Notes: generated from the sequence alone by a model not told the origin. 35,802 nucleotides of DNA from Flavobacteriales bacterium (GCA_018402015.1 JAGYJL010000023.1:1-35802), one strand, 5' to 3'. Counted from the stretch's first letter, positions 8,948 through 18,259 are shown. Translations and numbers: made by a program.

Positions 8948-9936
8948 TGGCCGAAGAAACCAATTCCCGAAGTGTAAAAGAGTATGTTTTTCTGTACCTG
9001 AAAGGCATGACAATGGGTGCGGCAGATGTTGTTCCTGGCGTTTCTGGAGGCACGATCGCTTTCATTACGGGCATCTACGAAGAACTGCTAGAAACAATCA
9101 AAGGTTTTAATCTTTCCGTGTTCAAAACGCTGAAAGAAGAAGGCATCAAAGCAACTTGGCAAAAGACAAACGCCACCTTCCTTGTAGTACTTCTAGCGGG
9201 TATTTTCACAAGCGTTATAAGTCTGGCAAAGGGAATTACTTACCTGCTTGATACGTATCCTGTTCTACTCTGGGCATTCTTCTTCGGACTTATTGTCGCT
9301 TCAAGTCTCATCATTTCCAAATTCATCAAAGATTGGAACGCCAAAACGATTTTAGCCTTGGTAGTTGGTTCGGCCGTTGCGTATTACATCACGATTGCAG
9401 CGCCATCTCAAATTCCTGATGGACTGATCTACATCTTCCTTTCTGGCTGTATTGCTATTTGCGCCATGATTCTACCTGGTATTTCAGGCAGTTTCATACT
9501 GCTGCTGCTAGGAGCATATCCAACCGTATTGGGGTCTATAAGTGGTTTAGTTGATTCATTAAAAGTGTTTGATATTGAACTGATTATAAAATTCGGAACT
9601 AACATAGCGATATTCATTGCTGGCTGTGTTGTCGGAATCATTGCATTCTCCAATTTCCTTTCTTGGATGTTCAAAAAAGCGTACAGTACAACCATGGCGC
9701 TGCTTACTGGTTTCATGATCGGTTCGTTGAACAAAGTTTGGCCTTGGAAAGAGACCACTGAGTTCAGAATCAACAGTCATGGTGAAGAAGTGCCATTTTT
9801 GCAAACGAACGTTTCTCCAATGAATTTTGAAGGAATTACAGGCGAGCCATCGCAACTCTGGTTTGCCATTGCACTTTGCATCGCAGGTTTTATGCTTGTA
9901 TTCATCATGGAAAAAATGGCAGCACAAAAAGGATGA
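8947..9936 (+). CDS. DUF368 (PopT-type) polytopic membrane protein, likely undecaprenyl-phosphate translocase
   Basis: A 329-residue integral membrane protein of the DUF368 family. Members have been shown to recycle undecaprenyl phosphate across the inner membrane (PopT), returning the lipid carrier for cell-wall and glycan synthesis. The family signature GMTMGAADVVPGVSGGTIAFITGIYEEL is at the N-terminus and its internal repeat AICAMILPGISGSFILLLLGAY lies near the middle, fitting an inverted-repeat transporter. About eight or nine hydrophobic segments follow. I start at ATG 8947, which overlaps the rhodanese stop by one base; the TTG at 8944 is less likely. Its end overlaps aroE by ATGA. The carrier-lipid role agrees with cell-envelope genes such as glmM upstream, although that gene is divergent. 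Confidence 0.88.
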   Translation: MAEETNSRSVKEYVFLYLKGMTMGAADVVPGVSGGTIAFITGIYEELLETIKGFNLSVFKTLKEEGIKATWQKTNATFLVVLLAGIFTSVISLAKGITYLLDTYPVLLWAFFFGLIVASSLIISKFIKDWNAKTILALVVGSAVAYYITIAAPSQIPDGLIYIFLSGCIAICAMILPGISGSFILLLLGAYPTVLGSISGLVDSLKVFDIELIIKFGTNIAIFIAGCVVGIIAFSNFLSWMFKKAYSTTMALLTGFMIGSLNKVWPWKETTEFRINSHGEEVPFLQTNVSPMNFEGITGEPSQLWFAIALCIAGFMLVFIMEKMAAQKG

Positions 9937-10673
9937 AGAAATTCGGACTTATCGGCCACCCTCTATCCCACTCGTTCTCGCAACAATATTTTACCCAAAA
10001 ATTCCAGCGGGAAGGAATTGAAGCAGAATACTGCAATTTCCCAATTGAATCTCTTGACCGATTGGACGACATCATTCGTAGTGAACCTGAACTTATCGGG
10101 TTCAATGTCACCATTCCGTACAAAACGGCCATCATTCCACGATTGAATAACCTTGGAGGTTGTGCGAGATCCATACAATCGGTGAATACGGTTTGTATAG
10201 AACGTATTGGCGGAGATTATTCACTAACAGGAGCCAACACAGATGTGATCGGATTCAAGGAAAGCATTGAATCACACGTAAAAGGCCACGATATGGCACT
10301 GATACTCGGCACAGGTGGCTCAGCGAAAGCTGCATTTCATGTTCTTGAAGATCTTGGAATTGAGTGCGAAAGCGTTTCTCGAACGCATGACGAAGGAGAC
10401 TTTACCTACGAAGACCTTACCGCAGAAGATATTTGGGAGCATTCCATTATTGTGAATTGCACTCCATTGGGCATGTATCCTAAGATGGAATTTGCACCTG
10501 AGATTCCATACGAATCCATTACACCGGAACACGTGCTTTTCGACATGATCTACAATCCGGCCGAAACGGTATTTTTAAAGAACGGCCGAAAGCGCGGAGC
10601 TACAACCATTAACGGACTTCAGATGTTGGAAAGACAGGCGGAGGAAAGCTGGCGAATTTGGAATGAATTGTAA
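9933..10673 (+). CDS. aroE: Shikimate dehydrogenase
   Basis: Reduces 3-dehydroshikimate to shikimate with NADPH, the fourth step of chorismate and aromatic amino acid synthesis. The substrate-binding SHS is in GHPLSHSF (residues 12-14), the catalytic lysine in NVTIPYK (Lys64) and the aspartate in GANTDVIGF (Asp104). The nucleotide-binding loop is GTGGSAKAAF, followed by NCTPLGMYP and the C-terminal NGLQMLERQAEESW. At 246 residues it is at the short end for AroE, as is usual for Bacteroidota. I start at ATG 9933, overlapping the DUF368 stop (ATGA); the in-frame upstream start at 9876 would lie inside that gene and add non-family sequence. It closes the overlapping operon; the next gene begins 39 nt later. 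Confidence 0.93.
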   Translation: MKKFGLIGHPLSHSFSQQYFTQKFQREGIEAEYCNFPIESLDRLDDIIRSEPELIGFNVTIPYKTAIIPRLNNLGGCARSIQSVNTVCIERIGGDYSLTGANTDVIGFKESIESHVKGHDMALILGTGGSAKAAFHVLEDLGIECESVSRTHDEGDFTYEDLTAEDIWEHSIIVNCTPLGMYPKMEFAPEIPYESITPEHVLFDMIYNPAETVFLKNGRKRGATTINGLQMLERQAEESWRIWNEL

Positions 10674-10712
10674 GGGTTTGCCGCAGCAGACTCCTACCAA
10701 AAACAATAATCA

Positions 10713-11534
<822 letters not shown>

Positions 11535-11598
11535 AAAACTGAATATCGACCTGCGATTAGTTAGGTCTAATATCTCAATACTAAAATCTCACATCTAA

Positions 11599-12807
11599 AT
11601 GTTTCTTCAACTCTTTTACGCTTTGAAACACGAAGGCATTCCCGTCAGTTTGAGGGAATACCTGACCTTGTTGGAAGCTGTGAAGGCAGGTCTAGGAGAA
11701 TCCGTTGATGACTTTTACTCACTAGCGCGAACGATTCTCATTAAGCATGAAGAGCATCTTGACCGCTTTGATGCCATTTTTAGTCAGTATGTGGCCGGAA
11801 GCATGAAACTTTCTGCTCCTGATCTTGCCAAGATTCAAGAAGATTGGCTGAAATACATGGCTGAAAATAACCTCACAGATGAGGAAAAGGCCATGATCGA
11901 GGCAATGGGTGGTTTGGAAGAACTGGCTAAGCGCTTTCAGGAATTGTTAGACGAACAGAAAGAACGTCATCAAGGTGGAAACAAGTGGATAGGAACTGCT
12001 GGAACTTCTCCATTTGGAGCCTACGGTTATAATCCAGCTGGTTATCGTGTTGGGCAAGCAGGAAGCCGTAACAGAAGTGCCGTAAAAGTTTGGGATAAAC
12101 GTGAGTTCCGCGATCTGAGCGACAAGGAAGAGCTGAACACACGGAATCTAAAAATGGCTTTGCGCAGATTGCGCGTTTTCACGCGTACAGGTCATGAAGA
12201 AGAATTAGACCTTGACACAACCATTAAGAGAACATCGAAAAACGCTGGTTTCTTGCAAATTGAGATGCGTCCAGAGCGAAAGAATAACGTAAAAGTGTTG
12301 ATGCTCTTTGATATTGGCGGAACAATGGACGATCATATTGAACTGTGCTCCAAATTATTCAGCGCAGCGAAATACGAGTTCAAACATCTGGAATTCTACT
12401 ACTTCCACAATTGTTTATACGAACGCGTTTGGAAGGAGAACAGGAGTCGCTTCAACAATATCACTCCCACGTTTGATATGATGCATAAGTTCAATGACGA
12501 TTACAGATTGATCATTGTAGGAGATGCTACCATGTCGCCATGGGAAATTCTACAACCAGGCGGAAGCGTTGAGCACAATAACCCAGAAGCTGGATTAGTC
12601 TGGATGGAACGCATTACGCAGAAATTCAAACACCACGTTTGGATCAATCCGAACCCAGAAGATGGTTGGCGTTACTCAGAGTCCACCCAGATTCTGAAAC
12701 GCTTGATGAGTGACCGCATGTTTCCGCTTACCATGGAAGGATTATCTAAAGCAATGAACATGCTTAAAACTGCCAATAAACGGTCTACTGCCAATACCGG
12801 CCAATAG
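11599..12807 (+). CDS. VWA domain-containing CoxE-like protein
   Basis: A 402-residue protein with a helical N-terminal half (about 1-125), a Gly-rich linker (TAGTSPFGAYGYNPAG) and a von Willebrand A domain from about 230. The metal-site (MIDAS) motif is DIGGT (238-242) in place of canonical DxSxS, with the second and third loops near TPTFDMM and VGDATMSPWEI. This glycine-containing form is, as far as I recall, common in the CoxE-like branch, so it may be functional. There is no signal peptide, so it is cytoplasmic. It follows the MoxR-type ATPase and probably works with it as an adaptor that recognises the client. The 64-nt gap between them holds no recognisable signal. Confidence 0.87.
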   Translation: MFLQLFYALKHEGIPVSLREYLTLLEAVKAGLGESVDDFYSLARTILIKHEEHLDRFDAIFSQYVAGSMKLSAPDLAKIQEDWLKYMAENNLTDEEKAMIEAMGGLEELAKRFQELLDEQKERHQGGNKWIGTAGTSPFGAYGYNPAGYRVGQAGSRNRSAVKVWDKREFRDLSDKEELNTRNLKMALRRLRVFTRTGHEEELDLDTTIKRTSKNAGFLQIEMRPERKNNVKVLMLFDIGGTMDDHIELCSKLFSAAKYEFKHLEFYYFHNCLYERVWKENRSRFNNITPTFDMMHKFNDDYRLIIVGDATMSPWEILQPGGSVEHNNPEAGLVWMERITQKFKHHVWINPNPEDGWRYSESTQILKRLMSDRMFPLTMEGLSKAMNMLKTANKRSTANTGQ

Positions 12808-12912
12808 CAAGGTTTCAGGTAAATTTCTTCTTTTGGACATAATATTTCAACGATTTTCATTGTTCCAATGCATACATCGTAAAATGATATTATTTTAGTC
12901 GTATCTGAAATA

Positions 12913-13689
12913 ATGAAACACGCACTGCTCACTTTCTTCTCTCTTCTGATCTTCTCTGCCACCGTGCTGGCGCAGAGTAACTTTGAAGAAGGATTGAGAT
13001 GGTACGAGCAAAGAACTTCTGGTGCAACGGGGCTAACTGCCAAACCAGAGCACATCAATAAGGCCATTATTTACTTGGGAAAATCGCTTGCCAATGGCGA
13101 AAACGAATTGGAAACGGCCATTTACCTGATGCGTAGCTACATCTTCAAAGCTCGATTTACGCAAGATAACGACAACGACAAGAGGAGAACATTTCAGTTG
13201 GCCAAAGAAATTGGCGACCGATACGTTCCTAAATATCCGCTAAGCAAAGAGTTGCGTTTTGAATACCTAAGCGCGCTCGGACAATGGGGCGAAGTAATGG
13301 GCGTGTTCAGAGCTGCTAAAGAAGGAGTTGTGGACAAGGTAAAAAACCAAATGGAAGCACTCATCAAACTCGACCCAGAGTTTAGAAAGGGCATTCCAGA
13401 GCGCGCGCTTGCCGTATTGAATCTTCGTGTACCAAAAATCCCATTCATTCTTAGCTGGCCCGACAAGAAAGCGTCTTTGGTTATGACCCGAAAAGTAGTG
13501 GACAAGTATCCTGATGATATAGGGAATAACGTATATCATGCAGAAGCGTTGGCGGAAAATGGAAAAGAAGAAGAAGCAAAGAGCTATTTACTCAGAGCGC
13601 TATCCATGCAGCCAGATGAAGAGTATCTTCTAGAAGACCGCTCGCTTCATCTGCAAGCAAAGAAAATGCTTCAGAGTATTCAACACTGA
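12913..13689 (+). CDS. Exported helical-repeat protein, TatT-like
   Basis: A 258-residue protein with a clear Sec signal peptide (MKHALLTFFSLLIFSATVLAQ), so periplasmic. The mature part is helical with TPR-like pairs. The segment KGIPERALAVLNLRVPKIP, then ASLVMTRKVVDKYPDD, then NVYHAEALAENGKEEEAKSYLLRAL resembles the TatT family (the T component of some TRAP transporters). No TRAP transporter genes are adjacent, so that link is only structural. The 105-nt stretch before it is AT-rich and contains the weak -7-like TATTTTAG; no clear promoter can be assigned. It may be transcribed separately from the AAA+/VWA pair. Confidence 0.7.
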   Translation: MKHALLTFFSLLIFSATVLAQSNFEEGLRWYEQRTSGATGLTAKPEHINKAIIYLGKSLANGENELETAIYLMRSYIFKARFTQDNDNDKRRTFQLAKEIGDRYVPKYPLSKELRFEYLSALGQWGEVMGVFRAAKEGVVDKVKNQMEALIKLDPEFRKGIPERALAVLNLRVPKIPFILSWPDKKASLVMTRKVVDKYPDDIGNNVYHAEALAENGKEEEAKSYLLRALSMQPDEEYLLEDRSLHLQAKKMLQSIQH

Positions 13690-13731
13690 TTTCTCTTAGC
13701 TGCAGCGGCCAGTAAGCCATAACTTAGTCGC

Positions 13732-14703
13732 ATGTCTGTAAAGAAGAAAATCCATCCTGAAGTCAAGTCTCAATTACACCCAAGAAGCAAGCACCGTGGG
13801 CGCTACGATTTCAATGCCTTGAGTGAAAGTTTCCCTGCTATCAAGGATTTTGTGAAGCCGAACAAATTCGGAGATGAAAGCATCGATTTCTCGGATCCTA
13901 AAGCAGTGATCACTCTGAACAAGGCACTTCTTAAGTATCATTACGGAATTGATCATTGGTTGATTCCAGAAGGCTACCTCTGCCCTCCTATTCCAGGTCG
14001 GGCAGATTATATACATCATATTGCCGACCTTCTTGGTGAGAGTAACTACGGTAATGTTCCAGTTGGAGATAACGTAATCGTGTTAGACATTGGAGTTGGC
14101 GCCAACTGCATTTATCCAATGCTTGGTGCAATTGAGTACGGTTGGTCGTTTATTGGCTCTGATATTGATTCTATTGCGGTTCAGAATTCGAAAGCTATCG
14201 TTGATCAGAATGAGGTGCTGAGTAGTAAGATCGATATTCGTTTACAAGCAAATCCGAAGGACGTATTGTACGGAACTATCATGGTAGAAGACCGAGTTGA
14301 TCTAACCATCTGTAATCCGCCATTTCATGCATCGGAAGAAGAAGCATTGGCCGGAACGAATAGAAAGCTTAAGAACCTCAAACTTCAAAAACCGGATAAG
14401 CTGGTTAAGAATTTTGGAGGCAGCAACGGAGAACTTTGGTGCGATGGTGGCGAGAAACGCTTTATCAGAAACCTGATTCACGAAAGCAAGAAATTCTCTT
14501 CCTCTGTATTCTGGTTTTCAACCTTGGTTTCAAAGCAATCTAACCTGAAAGCGATCTACGGAGCGTTAAAAACCGCAGAAGCTGTAGAAGTTAAAACCAT
14601 TCCCATGGGACAGGGAAACAAGAGTAGCAGAATTGTTGCTTGGACATTCCTCAAAACTCACCAACAACGCAGTTGGAGAGAAACAAGATGGACAGCTAAA
14701 TGA
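13732..14703 (+). CDS. rlmF: 23S rRNA (adenine(1618)-N6)-methyltransferase
   Basis: Methylates N6 of A1618 in 23S rRNA using S-adenosylmethionine. The 323-residue protein opens with the basic KKKIHPEVKSQLHPRSKHRGRYDF block typical of RlmF/YbiN, then the conserved HWLIPEGYLCPPIPGRADYIHHIADL, the SAM-binding loop LDIGVGAN (118-125), and the adenine N6-methyltransferase motif NPPFHAS (195-201). The insertion LVKNFGGSNGELWCDGGE and the end IVAWTFL also match the family. The stop codon TGA (14701-14703) directly abuts the stop of the convergent DUF349 gene, giving the palindrome TGATCA with no intergenic base. Confidence 0.95.
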   Translation: MSVKKKIHPEVKSQLHPRSKHRGRYDFNALSESFPAIKDFVKPNKFGDESIDFSDPKAVITLNKALLKYHYGIDHWLIPEGYLCPPIPGRADYIHHIADLLGESNYGNVPVGDNVIVLDIGVGANCIYPMLGAIEYGWSFIGSDIDSIAVQNSKAIVDQNEVLSSKIDIRLQANPKDVLYGTIMVEDRVDLTICNPPFHASEEEALAGTNRKLKNLKLQKPDKLVKNFGGSNGELWCDGGEKRFIRNLIHESKKFSSSVFWFSTLVSKQSNLKAIYGALKTAEAVEVKTIPMGQGNKSSRIVAWTFLKTHQQRSWRETRWTAK

Positions 14704-16410
14704 TCAGGCCAGTTTGCGTTGCGATATTTTCAACAACGTAACTTTCTCCTTCAACGATTCTACTTCTGCTCTTAACGATTCAATGTTCTTCTGAGCATTG
14801 ATCAGCAGCGGATTATCGGCTTTGGCGTTGGCAAAGAATGACATGTTGTTCTCGTACTGAAGCAATTCATCTTGCTTCTCGCGCAACTTCTTACTTAAGA
14901 ACTGCTGCTCTTTTTGAAGTTCATCAACACCACCTTCGGCCAGTCGTTCAACCTTGTTCTTGAACCGCACTTTCTTCACGTCATCCTTCTTCAAACCGGC
15001 CTTCAGATACAAAGCATCCATAGCCTTATCGTAAGCCGCGGAAACACGAACAATCTCCTGTTTCGGAATGAAATCGATGGCTGCGAACTCATCGCCCAAA
15101 GCTTTAATGGTTGCCAGTTTTTCTTCTTCCGACCCTAGTAACTCGGTATTGGCAATTTTCTCTAAAAGCGCTTCTTTGGCTTTCAGATTAGCTGCTTCGC
15201 GATCATCTTTTGTATCAAACCACTCTTTCTTTCTATTGAAGAACTCATCGCACACACCTCGGAATTTCGACCAAAGTTTGTTCTCGTCCCTTGGACCCGC
15301 GGAACCGATCTTCTTCCAATCGTTCTGCAATCGTTTGAACTTATCCGTGGTTTCCTTCCAATCTGTAGTTTCTTTCAGAGCCTCCGCTCGTTCGATAAGT
15401 TTCTCTTTGGCTCGTTTATTATCCTTGAAGTTCTCGCGCGCCTCACCTAACACTTCCTTCTTCTTCTCGAAGAATTTATCCTGCGCGGCTTTAAACTCGT
15501 CCCAAACAGATTTATGGAACTTACGCTCCACTACTCCTATCTCCTTCCAAGCATCTTTCAGCTTCATTACTTCCTCGGTCAGTTTATTCCACTTACCAAG
15601 TGAATTTGAATCTGTTTCAGCCATTTCAAGTACCTGAGCGACCATTTGTTGCTTGGCCTCCAGGTTGGTTTGCATTTCGTCTTTTCGGGCCGAATAGAAA
15701 TCCTGGATCTTCTTATGAAGTACTCTTACCGCCTCGTAATACCTATCTCGTAATTCCTGAAAAACCTCTGGCTTTACTGGACCGGCATCATCCCATTCTT
15801 CTTTGGCAGCCGCCAGAATGAACTCAATATCTTTGATCTTCTCCGCTGTTTGAAGCTCTTCCAACTTCTTCACTATCGCATCTCTTATCTCGAGATTTTT
15901 GGACAGATCGTACTCTTTCAGCTCCTTATTAATGGTGATGTTGTAGTAAAAACGATCCACCTCGGCCTTGTATTCCGTGTTCAGATCAGCAGCCTTATCA
16001 CTCGGAATCGGTCCTGCCGCCTTCCATCTATCCTGAAAGTCTTTAAAACGATCGAAGCTTTTACCGATGTTCTCTTCGTTATCGATCAACTCCTTCAACT
16101 CTTTCAGTATCTGCTTCTTTTCAGTCAGATTCTTTTTTTCTGCTTCCTCCTTCTGATGAAGGAACTTAGCCTTATTGTCTCGATACTTCGAGAACAACTC
16201 TTTAAACGTCTCTTCAAGCGGATTGGGAACAGGAGTGAAATCCTCTATAGCAGCACCAAGTTCGCGGTGTTCCAACTTCTGCTGGTCAAGCTTTTGGTGA
16301 TTAAGCACGTAAAAAACCGACTTCAATTCGTTGGCTTCACGCATGGTTTCCTCTACGGGTAGCGTAAGCAATTCCTCAAGGCGGGCAATGATTTCTTCCT
16401 GTGTATTCAT
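14704..16410 (-). CDS. DUF349 domain-containing coiled-coil protein
   Basis: A long, highly charged helical protein (568 residues from ATG 16410) built of repeated DUF349 units, each ending in a pattern like LQDRWKAAGPIP, AKEEWDDAGPVK, KDAWKEIGVVE and LQNDWKKIGSAG. Five or six repeats can be followed. The last ~70 residues form an uninterrupted coiled coil. There is no enzyme motif; in proteobacteria DUF349 proteins have been linked to ribosome or cell-envelope stress, but the role in Bacteroidota is not known. An in-frame ATG at 16488 adds a signal-peptide-like segment, which I reject: a good promoter sits inside that extension and the divergent gene starts within it. Confidence 0.88.
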   Translation of the reverse strand: MNTQEEIIARLEELLTLPVEETMREANELKSVFYVLNHQKLDQQKLEHRELGAAIEDFTPVPNPLEETFKELFSKYRDNKAKFLHQKEEAEKKNLTEKKQILKELKELIDNEENIGKSFDRFKDFQDRWKAAGPIPSDKAADLNTEYKAEVDRFYYNITINKELKEYDLSKNLEIRDAIVKKLEELQTAEKIKDIEFILAAAKEEWDDAGPVKPEVFQELRDRYYEAVRVLHKKIQDFYSARKDEMQTNLEAKQQMVAQVLEMAETDSNSLGKWNKLTEEVMKLKDAWKEIGVVERKFHKSVWDEFKAAQDKFFEKKKEVLGEARENFKDNKRAKEKLIERAEALKETTDWKETTDKFKRLQNDWKKIGSAGPRDENKLWSKFRGVCDEFFNRKKEWFDTKDDREAANLKAKEALLEKIANTELLGSEEEKLATIKALGDEFAAIDFIPKQEIVRVSAAYDKAMDALYLKAGLKKDDVKKVRFKNKVERLAEGGVDELQKEQQFLSKKLREKQDELLQYENNMSFFANAKADNPLLINAQKNIESLRAEVESLKEKVTLLKISQRKLA

Positions 16411-16429
16411 TATGATCGAAAAAGGTGTG

Positions 16430-16461
16430 CAAAGTAACGTGGCTAAGGTTAATATTGCAAA
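16430..16461 (-). promoter_or_regulatory. Bacteroidota promoter for the DUF349 gene
   Basis: On the minus strand, TTTG (16461-16458) is followed after exactly 20 nt by TTACTTTG (16437-16430), one base off the TAnnTTTG -7 consensus. Transcription would start near 16423 and give a leader of about 13 nt before ATG 16410. On the plus strand TAATATTG (16450-16457), also one base off consensus, could serve the divergent gene at 16477, so the two promoters appear to overlap. Confidence 0.55.
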
Positions 16462-16476
16462 GGACTTGTTAGAAGC

Positions 16477-17073
16477 ATGTTTTTTCACGATTTACCCGAA
16501 ATACCAGAAGAGTTTCATAACTCAGAAACAGGAGCGCCATTTACCCATTGTATGGTATGCGAATGCGAATTGGCGTTAGAAACGCAGCCATACTCCATTG
16601 AACGCGCCATTCGGCATTATCCGGAAATGGAACTGAAAAGTGTGGTTTTTGAATATGCGATGTGCGCAAAATGCTTGCACGCGTTGGAAAAGGATCTTTC
16701 GGAATCGACCAAACAGGCCATAGCCGGTTACTTTGCAGAACACTTTAGAGCTGCCGAAAGACCAACTTGGACCCGATTGACGAGTGAAGAAGAAGTCGAA
16801 CCTGATTTCACTTGCTCTGATTGGATTGACCAATGTTCCATTAAAGGTGTTGAGCGCGCAGAACTTTATGAGTACTCGCTTTATGCGCGCTGCATTGGAG
16901 ACCGCATTATACCCGATGTAGCTCCTTACATGATAAGTGGTTTGGCGCAAGATGACCTCATCGAATTATTCTCCAATAAGTCGTTGGGCTTTATGGATGG
17001 TTTTACGGATAAGTATTTCACTGGTCCGCCTGAACTGAAGGAGTTGTTCAAAGGCCGGCCTATTCTAGTCTGA
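16477..17073 (+). CDS. Uncharacterised protein with two CxxC pairs
   Basis: A 198-residue soluble protein that I do not recognise by name. Its N-terminal third has CMVC (Cys25/Cys28, plus Cys30) and CAKC (Cys63/Cys66), a spacing that fits a small zinc-ribbon or treble-clef site. The rest is acidic and helical (DFTCSDWIDQC, then SNKSLGFMDGFTDKYFTGPPELKELF). No signal peptide is present. Transcribed divergently from the DUF349 gene with a 66-nt shared promoter region. A palindromic terminator-like element begins at its last sense base. I infer metal binding only from the cysteine spacing; function is unknown. Confidence 0.75.
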   Translation: MFFHDLPEIPEEFHNSETGAPFTHCMVCECELALETQPYSIERAIRHYPEMELKSVVFEYAMCAKCLHALEKDLSESTKQAIAGYFAEHFRAAERPTWTRLTSEEEVEPDFTCSDWIDQCSIKGVERAELYEYSLYARCIGDRIIPDVAPYMISGLAQDDLIELFSNKSLGFMDGFTDKYFTGPPELKELFKGRPILV

Positions 17074-17090
17074 CGTACGTCAGTTATTTT
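17070..17090 (+). terminator. Palindrome with T-rich tail overlapping a stop codon
   Basis: CTGACGTACGTCAG (17070-17083) is a perfect 14-base palindrome that includes the TGA stop of the preceding gene and is followed by TTATTTT and then a further T run. Folded as CTGAC-GTAC-GTCAG it makes a short stem with a T-rich tail, so a weak intrinsic terminator is likely. A protein-binding palindrome is an alternative. Confidence 0.45.
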
Positions 17091-17121
17091 CTCATTTTTT
17101 TGATCTAGTCTTGATACCACC

Positions 17122-17628
17122 ATGACAAGTGTTAGAATTCGTCCGCGGTTCAAGGCCAAATACAGAATGAAACCTGAAGAGGTTGGCGAATTGGTGCGCA
17201 AACACATGGCAGAATTGGATTGTGGTTGTTCGGCCAAGATCCTACCCGGTTTTATTGTTCTGAACGTTCGTAAACAGGAGGAACATTTTTGGTCTCCACA
17301 ACTAAGCCTTTCTTTCGAGGTGGATGAAGAAAACGAGGAATTCACCATAATTCGCGGATTGTACGGACCAAATCCAACGGTTTGGGCCTTATTCACTTAC
17401 GGATATGCAGCCCTTGGAATATTGGCAACCTTTCTTGGTATGTACGGTTTCTCGCAATATACATTAGGGCAGAATGCAGCAATTCTGTGGTCCTTGCCTG
17501 TTTTTGCGGTGCTTGCTTTGGTATTGTACCTGGTGGCTCAATTTGGTCAAAAGCTAGGCGCAGAACAGATGTTCACGCTTCATCACTTCTTCGAAGATTC
17601 TGTTGGGCATCGTATTCATATTGAATAG
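17122..17628 (+). CDS. Uncharacterised membrane protein with two transmembrane segments
   Basis: A 168-residue protein with a soluble N-terminal domain of about 85 residues (it includes CGCSAKILPGFIVLNV and an acidic FEVDEENEEFTIIRGLYGP) and two adjacent hydrophobic helices (about 92-113, ALFTYGYAALGILATFLGMY, and 125-145, LPVFAVLALVLYLVAQ), separated by a short polar turn. The tail is short. I do not recognise the family. It lies 48 nt after the CxxC protein, separated by a terminator-like palindrome, and is followed 82 nt later by a DUF457 membrane protein. Confidence 0.7.
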   Translation: MTSVRIRPRFKAKYRMKPEEVGELVRKHMAELDCGCSAKILPGFIVLNVRKQEEHFWSPQLSLSFEVDEENEEFTIIRGLYGPNPTVWALFTYGYAALGILATFLGMYGFSQYTLGQNAAILWSLPVFAVLALVLYLVAQFGQKLGAEQMFTLHHFFEDSVGHRIHIE

Positions 17629-17641
17629 AGTAGCACATTAC

Positions 17642-17662
17642 CAAAGGTATTTTGTTCCTTTG
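17642..17662. repeat. Short inverted repeat upstream of the DUF457 gene
   Basis: CAAAGG (17642-17647) and CCTTTG (17657-17662) form a 6-bp inverted repeat around a 9-nt centre containing TATTTTG. It sits about 49 nt before the DUF457 start codon. It might be an operator or chance; the half-sites also resemble the promoter core CCTTTG seen elsewhere. Confidence 0.25.
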
Positions 17663-17710
17663 CAATACGAACAGACCCCAAACCCATCGTTCGGAATGTA
17701 AGCTGTCCCT

Positions 17711-18250
17711 ATGGCTTCAATCTTTTCTCATGCAATTGCTGCAGGCGCATTAGGCACCTTAAGGTACCCGAAGAAGGAAGTCTTCAAGTATTTCGCTTTG
17801 GGAATTTTCTGTGCCACTTTCCCAGATTTTGATGTGATCATGTTCAAGTTGGGCGTGCCTTACGATCATCCTTTCGGACACCGCGGGTTCTTTCACTCTT
17901 TGTTGTTCTCCTATCTGCAAGGACTTTTCATTGTAAGAGTATTCTATTCTGAGTTGGCTTTTGCAACCCGCGCAAGTATGACCATCGGTTTTTACTTCTT
18001 CTGCTGCGGAGTTTCGCACAGTGTATTAGATGCCATGACAAATGGCGGAAAGGGTGTTGCCTTCTTTGCTCCGTTTGATAATACCCGATATTTCCTGCCA
18101 TGGCGACCAATAGAAGTATCGCCAGTAGATGTTGAATCTTTCTTTGGAGAATGGGGAATCCGCGTTCTACAGAGCGAATTCTATTACGTTATGATTCCTT
18201 CTCTGCTTCTGATGTTCGGAATGTATTGGATAGGAAAATTCACCAAGTGA
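17711..18250 (+). CDS. DUF457 / YdjM-family membrane-bound metal-dependent hydrolase
   Basis: A 179-residue polytopic inner-membrane protein. Conserved motifs of the YdjM-like family are SHAIAAGALGTL, FPDFDVIMF (Asp39/Asp41), GHRGFFHSLLF (His57, His62), SHSVLDAMTNGGKGVAFFAPFDNTRYF (His103, Asp107) and the final helix. The His and Asp residues sit at membrane edges and are thought to bind a metal, giving lipid or phosphoester hydrolase activity, though no substrate is settled for the family. Four hydrophobic segments are visible. It is convergent with the Crp/Fnr gene, whose stop lies 9 nt away, with no clear terminator between. Confidence 0.87.
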   Translation: MASIFSHAIAAGALGTLRYPKKEVFKYFALGIFCATFPDFDVIMFKLGVPYDHPFGHRGFFHSLLFSYLQGLFIVRVFYSELAFATRASMTIGFYFFCCGVSHSVLDAMTNGGKGVAFFAPFDNTRYFLPWRPIEVSPVDVESFFGEWGIRVLQSEFYYVMIPSLLLMFGMYWIGKFTK

Positions 18251-18259
18251 AAAACAGAA

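Noticed and set aside
9876..9932. Longer aroE starting inside the DUF368 gene
   Set aside because: The extension adds residues that are the shifted frame of DUF368; the family N-terminus is at 9933.
15068..15637. Long plus-strand Ser/Phe-rich frame opposite the DUF349 gene
   Set aside because: It is the antisense image of Lys/Glu-rich coding sequence; the product resembles no protein and the sense frame is clearly real.
16411..16488. Signal peptide on the DUF349 protein
   Set aside because: It exists only if the upstream ATG is used; a promoter lies inside the extension, and the divergent gene begins there.
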